Positions 34,843-38,165 of a stretch of DNA of 38,165 nt are shown here, in pieces. This stretch comes from Muribaculaceae bacterium (GTDB lineage: Bacteria > Bacteroidota > Bacteroidia > Bacteroidales > Muribaculaceae). The number at the start of each line of letters is the position of its first letter. Within the stretch, counting starts at the first letter, position 1. Under the pieces are notes generated by a model that did no database searches, was not told where the DNA came from, and saw nothing but the letters and a program-made list of their open reading frames with translations. The translations under genes and the position numbers were made by a program. The DNA is taken from positions 1-38,165 of the forward strand of contig JAFLTP010000027.1 of the NCBI GenBank assembly GCA_022510405.1. Direction: 5' to 3'.

Positions 34843-35388
34843 TTAAGCAGAATATTGTCTGGATATTTTCTTGCTGCTTCTGCTCATGATGAATGCAAGA
34901 ACCATTGAGAGTATGGAACCGGCAAAACAAGTGAACCAAGCCATAGTGGTTAAAAATTCCAGTCCTGAAGGCAACAGATGTGCATCCATTGCTTCTTTCA
35001 TCAAAGTAATGGTGGGTTGATATTGTTCAGCCATTGGAGTGGACTCCACAGCTTGTATTGCATTGTTCACATACAAGTGCACAAAACCGGGTTCGAAAAC
35101 CACAATATAAATGGCAGAAAGGAACATACAAATCAACGTGCCGAAAATAACTGTATATATTCCGCCCAGCCATAACGATGAAAATTTATTATAGGAAGGT
35201 TCTTCTCTTGAGATTCTCTTCATCAACATCCATAAGATGAACGGGAAACCAAGAGCCAAAGGGAATAAAACCAATGGTAAACCAGGGAATTTTACACTTA
35301 GCAATAAACAAGCCGACATTACAGTCAGATATAGACCAGCCGGTAAACCTGCTTCTGAGGCATATTTATAAATAGATTTCTTTTGCAT
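34843..35388 (-). CDS. DUF4199 family membrane protein
   Basis: A 181-residue protein with four hydrophobic segments (about 14-32, 35-53, 74-98, 145-168), matching the Bacteroidetes DUF4199 family. It is often found beside a GT2 gene, as here. Function unknown. It is first in a four-gene transcript. A TAACTTTG element ends 5 bases before the ATG, so the leader is very short or absent. Confidence 0.88.
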   Translation of the reverse strand: MQKKSIYKYASEAGLPAGLYLTVMSACLLLSVKFPGLPLVLFPLALGFPFILWMLMKRISREEPSYNKFSSLWLGGIYTVIFGTLICMFLSAIYIVVFEPGFVHLYVNNAIQAVESTPMAEQYQPTITLMKEAMDAHLLPSGLEFLTTMAWFTCFAGSILSMVLAFIMSRSSKKISRQYSA

Positions 35389-35393
35389 GACTA

Positions 35394-35401
35394 CAAAGTT
35401 A
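35394..35401 (-). promoter_or_regulatory. -7 element for the DUF4199-GT2 operon, five bases from the start codon
   Basis: Minus-strand TAACTTTG; only 35389-35393 separate it from the ATG. Confidence 0.65.
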
Positions 35402-35464
35402 ATTTTTTTCTATCATTCAACGGAACACTTTAGTCAATTATTTCCCATTTTATCCTTTTTTCAC

Positions 35465-35472
35465 TAAATTTG
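35465..35472 (+). promoter_or_regulatory. -7 promoter element for the nuclease-mnmE operon
   Basis: Plus-strand TAAATTTG, 24 bp before the ATG at 35497. It overlaps the upstream TTG (35470), which therefore cannot be the start codon. Confidence 0.7.
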
Positions 35473-35496
35473 CCTAACAGTCATTTCAATTATTAT

Positions 35497-36327
35497 ATGA
35501 AAAGACTTCCCAAATTAGCCATTTTTGGACTCATTTTTTGTATCTTTCTCATCGGCATCGGCTGCTTTCTCGCTTTTAATTCTTCAGCGGAAGCAAATCG
35601 GATCGAAGAGATTTTGGATATTCCACCCAAACATTATCCCGGCCTGGAAAAAGTCACACTAAAAGAAGGAACTCCTGAACAAATCAAAGAATATTCCGGT
35701 TTCACTGTCTCTTTCAATAAAGACAATCATACACCCAATTATGTGGCGTGGGAGCTGCTGGGATCGGAAATAAGCTATGGCATGGAGCGTTCAAACAATT
35801 TCTGGCAAGATTCTGAAATAGAAGGATGTCCTGCCCATAGGGACTATACACATTCAGGTTATGACCGAGGTCATATGTGTCCGGCAGCAGACCAAAAATG
35901 GAGTGAACAGGCCATGATAGATTGTTTTGTAATGGCAAATATGTGTCCCCAGGACCATAACTTGAATGCGGGAGCGTGGAACACTCTTGAAAATAAAGAA
36001 AGACAATGGGCACTACGAGACTCAGCCGTTATGATTGTGGCCGGACCTATTTATGAAGATAACGATACAAAGAAAATTGGCGATATAGGTGTAAGAGTTC
36101 CCAGTGCCTTTTTTAAAGCGTTCCTTGCACCTTATGTGAAAGAACCACGTGCAATTGCTTTTGTATATCCCAATATGGCTTCTCCGGGAAATATGCAGGA
36201 TTATGCCATGAGTATCGATGACTTGGAAGAATATTTAGGTTACGATCTTTTCCCGGCTCTTCCGGATGAAATAGAAAATAAAGTAGAATCTCGTTTTTCT
36301 TTCACAGAATGGAACAAATCGAAGTAA
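35497..36327 (+). CDS. DNA/RNA non-specific endonuclease (NUC1-like)
   Basis: A 276-residue protein of the beta-beta-alpha-metal DNA/RNA non-specific endonuclease family. The DRGHMCPAADQ motif (123-133, His126 as general base) and the later NMCPQDHNLNAGAWNTLE segment with the metal-binding Asn are present. An N-terminal hydrophobic segment (about 6-27) anchors or exports it, so it acts outside the cytoplasm, probably in nucleotide scavenging. I chose the ATG at 35497; an in-frame TTG at 35470 lies inside the promoter element. The end overlaps mnmE by 19 bp. Confidence 0.93.
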   Translation: MKRLPKLAIFGLIFCIFLIGIGCFLAFNSSAEANRIEEILDIPPKHYPGLEKVTLKEGTPEQIKEYSGFTVSFNKDNHTPNYVAWELLGSEISYGMERSNNFWQDSEIEGCPAHRDYTHSGYDRGHMCPAADQKWSEQAMIDCFVMANMCPQDHNLNAGAWNTLENKERQWALRDSAVMIVAGPIYEDNDTKKIGDIGVRVPSAFFKAFLAPYVKEPRAIAFVYPNMASPGNMQDYAMSIDDLEEYLGYDLFPALPDEIENKVESRFSFTEWNKSK

Positions 36328-37772
36328 GGGAAACAATAGCAGCTGTTTCGACCGCCCCCGGAGTTGGTGGCATAGCGGTGATAAGGGTTTCGGGACCAAA
36401 AGCCATCGACATTGTGAATTCAGCCTGGAAAGGCATCGATCTGAAAAACGTTAAATCTCATTCCGCTCATTTAGGGAAATATTTTTCTGTGGATGGAAAT
36501 CTCATTGATGAAGCTGTGGCAACTGTTTTTATTTCCCCGGCTTCTTTTACGGGAGAAGACATAGTGGAGCTTAGTGTGCATGGTTCTTCATGGATACAAC
36601 GTGAACTTTTATCTGATCTGGTTAAAAGAGGCGCTAAAATAGCAGAGCCGGGAGAATTTACACAAAGAGCTTTCTTAAATGGCAAAATAGATCTTGCCCA
36701 AGCAGAAGGTGTGGCCGACCTAATTGCGTCTTCTTCAAAGGCGGCTCATGATTTGGCTATAACTCAAACCAAGGGAACTTTCTCGAAAGAATTCAATCTT
36801 TTAAGAGAAAAACTCATTGAATTCGCATCGCTCTTGGAATTGGAACTGGATTTCTCAGAGGAAGACGTGGAATTTGCAGATCGAAGTGCATTGGTCTCTT
36901 TGTGTGAGGAAATATTGACTAAAGTGAATAAGCTTGCCTCCTCTTATTCTCAGGGTGCTGTCTTGAAAAATGGTATCCCGGTTGTGATAGCAGGTATACC
37001 AAACGCAGGAAAATCCTCTCTTTTGAATCTTTTGGTGAATGATGAAAAGGCAATTGTCACTGATGTTCCGGGCACAACACGTGATATTATCGAAGATACC
37101 ATGGAAATCAATGGAATTCTTTACCGTTTCATTGATACGGCCGGACTTCGTGACACTACTGATTTAGTGGAAGGAATTGGTGTAAATAGAGCAAAAGAAG
37201 CTCTTGAAAAAGCATATATCGTAATCTGGGTGATAGATCCTACCGTGGATCTTCCAAGCCAGTATAAGGAATTGAATAAGTTCCTTCAAAAAAATCCCCA
37301 AAAACATCTGATAGTACTTTTAAATAAATCTGATCTTGGAGAGACCACTATCGTGACCGCTCAACACAATTCAAATTCAAATGAGACCACTTTCCCGGTA
37401 TCTCAAAATTTTGAAATTATAAAAATACCCTTCTCTACCAAGACTAAATCAGGATTATCGGAACTTCTTAAAGCCCTTCAATCATATGCCACAGCGGGTC
37501 AAAATCCTGAATCCGATATTATTGTTACAAATGCACGTCATTACGAAGCACTCCTAAACGCATCTTTGGCACTTAAAAGAGCCTTATCGTCACTAAAAGA
37601 ATCGCAAGAAATTCCCGATTCCGAACAAGATTATTTAGGCAGCTATCAATCTTCCGACTTAATCGCGCAAGACATCCGCGAAGCCATCACTCATCTTTCC
37701 ACCATCACCGGCTCCATTACCACCACAGACCTCCTCCACTCCATTTTCTCCCGCTTCTGCATCGGCAAGTAA
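36309..37772 (+). CDS. mnmE: tRNA uridine-5-carboxymethylaminomethyl modification GTPase
   Basis: A 487-residue GTPase that acts with MnmG to modify U34 of several tRNAs. It has the N-terminal folate-binding domain (1-118), a helical domain and the inserted G domain: G1 GIPNAGKS (229-236), G2 TDVPGTTRD (251-259), G3 DTAG (276-279) and G4 NKSD (339-342). The C-terminus is the conserved FCIGK with the catalytic Cys. It overlaps the nuclease gene by 19 bp. Its last 18 bases form the type of sequence used as an attachment site by some integrative elements. Confidence 0.97.
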   Translation: MEQIEVRETIAAVSTAPGVGGIAVIRVSGPKAIDIVNSAWKGIDLKNVKSHSAHLGKYFSVDGNLIDEAVATVFISPASFTGEDIVELSVHGSSWIQRELLSDLVKRGAKIAEPGEFTQRAFLNGKIDLAQAEGVADLIASSSKAAHDLAITQTKGTFSKEFNLLREKLIEFASLLELELDFSEEDVEFADRSALVSLCEEILTKVNKLASSYSQGAVLKNGIPVVIAGIPNAGKSSLLNLLVNDEKAIVTDVPGTTRDIIEDTMEINGILYRFIDTAGLRDTTDLVEGIGVNRAKEALEKAYIVIWVIDPTVDLPSQYKELNKFLQKNPQKHLIVLLNKSDLGETTIVTAQHNSNSNETTFPVSQNFEIIKIPFSTKTKSGLSELLKALQSYATAGQNPESDIIVTNARHYEALLNASLALKRALSSLKESQEIPDSEQDYLGSYQSSDLIAQDIREAITHLSTITGSITTTDLLHSIFSRFCIGK

Positions 37773-37777
37773 TTGCC
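37755..37777. other. Candidate integration site at the mnmE 3' end
   Basis: The final 18 bases (TTCTGCATCGGCAAGTAA, 37755-37772) correspond to the position, and closely to the sequence, of the attachment core used by SGI1-type islands in trmE/mnmE of other bacteria. A small inverted repeat GGCAA/TTGCC (37764-37768, 37773-37777) spans the stop codon. Conservation of the protein end alone could explain the likeness. Confidence 0.35.
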
Positions 37778-37815
37778 TGATTACCAAAGATTAAAATATA
37801 TCAACAAATATTATT

Positions 37816-37841
37816 AAGGCGTTCAAAATGAACGCCTTTTC
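37816..37841 (+). terminator. Terminator after mnmE
   Basis: AAGGCGTTC (37816-37824) and GAACGCCTT (37830-37838) form a perfect 9-bp stem with loop AAAAT, followed by T-rich TTTTCTT. Confidence 0.88.
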
Positions 37842-37967
37842 TTATGTACTTTCATTACTGTTTTATCCGATAATAATAGATTTCAAGCCATTTTAATCTC
37901 GATTTTGTACCTCATTTGTCACTCATCCTCAATAGGTTAAAATCCCATTGCGAGGTAGTAGAGGATT

Positions 37968-38003
37968 TTGCACATAGTTGCACACTCTTGCACGCCATTG
38001 CAC
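37968..38003 (+). repeat. Four TTGCAC repeats at exact 10-bp spacing
   Basis: TTGCAC at 37968, 37978, 37988 and 37998, with different 4-bp spacers (ATAG, ACTC, GCCA). A related TTGCGA lies at 37948, in the same phase. Sites one helical turn apart on one face of DNA suggest cooperative binding by a regulator, an excisionase or a recombinase arm-binding domain. Confidence 0.85.
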
Positions 38004-38041
38004 AGGATTAAGAGAATTTAACAGAAATAACTTTATGAAAC

Positions 38042-38165
38042 ATGAGTAGTACAATTGAAATTACAAAGATTTGTGAGCATTGTGGTAATAAGTTTATCGC
38101 ACGGAAATGTTCAACCCGATTTTGCACCAAGCGATGTGCGGAACATGCTTATAAAGCAGCCAAAA
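38042..38165 (+). CDS. Zinc-finger N-terminus of a probable mobile-element DNA-binding protein (partial)
   Basis: The first 41 codons of a gene that continues beyond the window. The start MSSTIEITKICEHCGNKF has a likely zinc site Cys11-x-x-Cys14 with Cys28-x3-Cys32, and the rest is basic. Similar starts occur in Bacteroides helix-turn-helix/excisionase-like proteins next to tyrosine recombinases in integrative elements. That identity rests on my memory of the family. An upstream ATG at 38035 runs into a stop after four codons. The phased TTGCAC repeats are just upstream. Confidence 0.65.
   Translation, partial: MSSTIEITKICEHCGNKFIARKCSTRFCTKRCAEHAYKAAK

Larger units (their letters stand above)
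37773..38041. promoter_or_regulatory. Intergenic region between mnmE and the zinc-finger gene
   Basis: A 269-bp region without a gene. It holds the mnmE terminator (37816-37841), an inverted repeat AAAATCC/GGATTTT (37939-37945, 37963-37969) and four phased TTGCAC repeats (37968-38003). The repeats end 38 bp before the next ATG. Confidence 0.7.

Noticed and set aside
35470..35496. TTG start for the endonuclease, adding nine residues
   Set aside because: The TTG lies inside the TAAATTTG promoter element and the extension lacks signal-peptide character; the ATG at 35497 starts a normal basic-hydrophobic N-terminus.

Overview
The window reads as a chromosomal segment of a Bacteroidota member, most likely order Bacteroidales (a gut lineage such as Muribaculaceae is plausible, but this is inference). 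Reasons: nearly every promoter I can place uses the Bacteroidetes -7 element TAnnTTTG; ribosome binding sites of the Shine-Dalgarno type are absent; the protein families are typical of the group (DUF4293, DUF4199, DUF6048/DUF6452 pair, PG1098-like THUMP-like methyltransferase, DPP-IV, DapL-type lysine pathway, archaeal-type ProRS). Coding density is high and most genes are housekeeping.

Layout. 1-930: no credible gene; an array of about 11 hairpin-forming 32-35 bp repeats (207-559) and a second degenerate tandem repeat (728-932). 994-2442: DUF389 membrane protein, divergent from a dapA-dnaG operon (2507-5586). 5581-7823 (minus): miaA and an uncharacterised membrane protein overlapping it. 7954-12122 (minus): DUF4293 gene, proS and dipeptidyl peptidase IV, probably one operon. 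12226-16812 (minus): a 1528-residue DUF4062/STAND-ATPase/helical-repeat protein, divergent from a 733-residue TPR protein (17067-19268). 19290-20693 (minus): dnaA with a very AT-rich upstream region. 20932-23321 (minus): N-acetylmuramoyl-L-alanine amidase plus an MCE/MlaD protein. 23399-24604: THUMP-like methyltransferase. 24592-27495 (minus): a Gly/Trp/Pro-rich secreted protein, a 10-base G tract and a FadL-like outer membrane protein. 27622-28332 (minus) and 28369-30171 (plus): TrmN6-like methyltransferase and a Lon homologue that ends where the protease domain should begin. 30211-32334 (minus): dapF and dapL. 32460-35388 (minus): DUF4199, GT2 glycosyltransferase, DUF6452 lipoprotein and DUF6048 protein. 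35497-37772: DNA/RNA non-specific endonuclease and mnmE. 37773-38165: probable edge of an integrated element, with four TTGCAC repeats at exact 10-bp spacing and the start of a small zinc-finger protein.

How the genes work together. dapA, dapL and dapF supply three steps of the diaminopimelate/lysine route (the DapL shortcut), feeding peptidoglycan, which the amidase remodels. dnaG and dnaA are replication genes; miaA, mnmE, proS and trmN6 act on tRNA. The FadL-like, MCE and DUF6048/6452 proteins belong to the envelope.

The parts most worth a second look are the DUF4062-STAND protein with its divergent TPR neighbour, the protease-less Lon, the probable integration locus at the 3' end of mnmE, the hairpin repeat array, and the apparently leaderless divergent promoters at 28333-28368.
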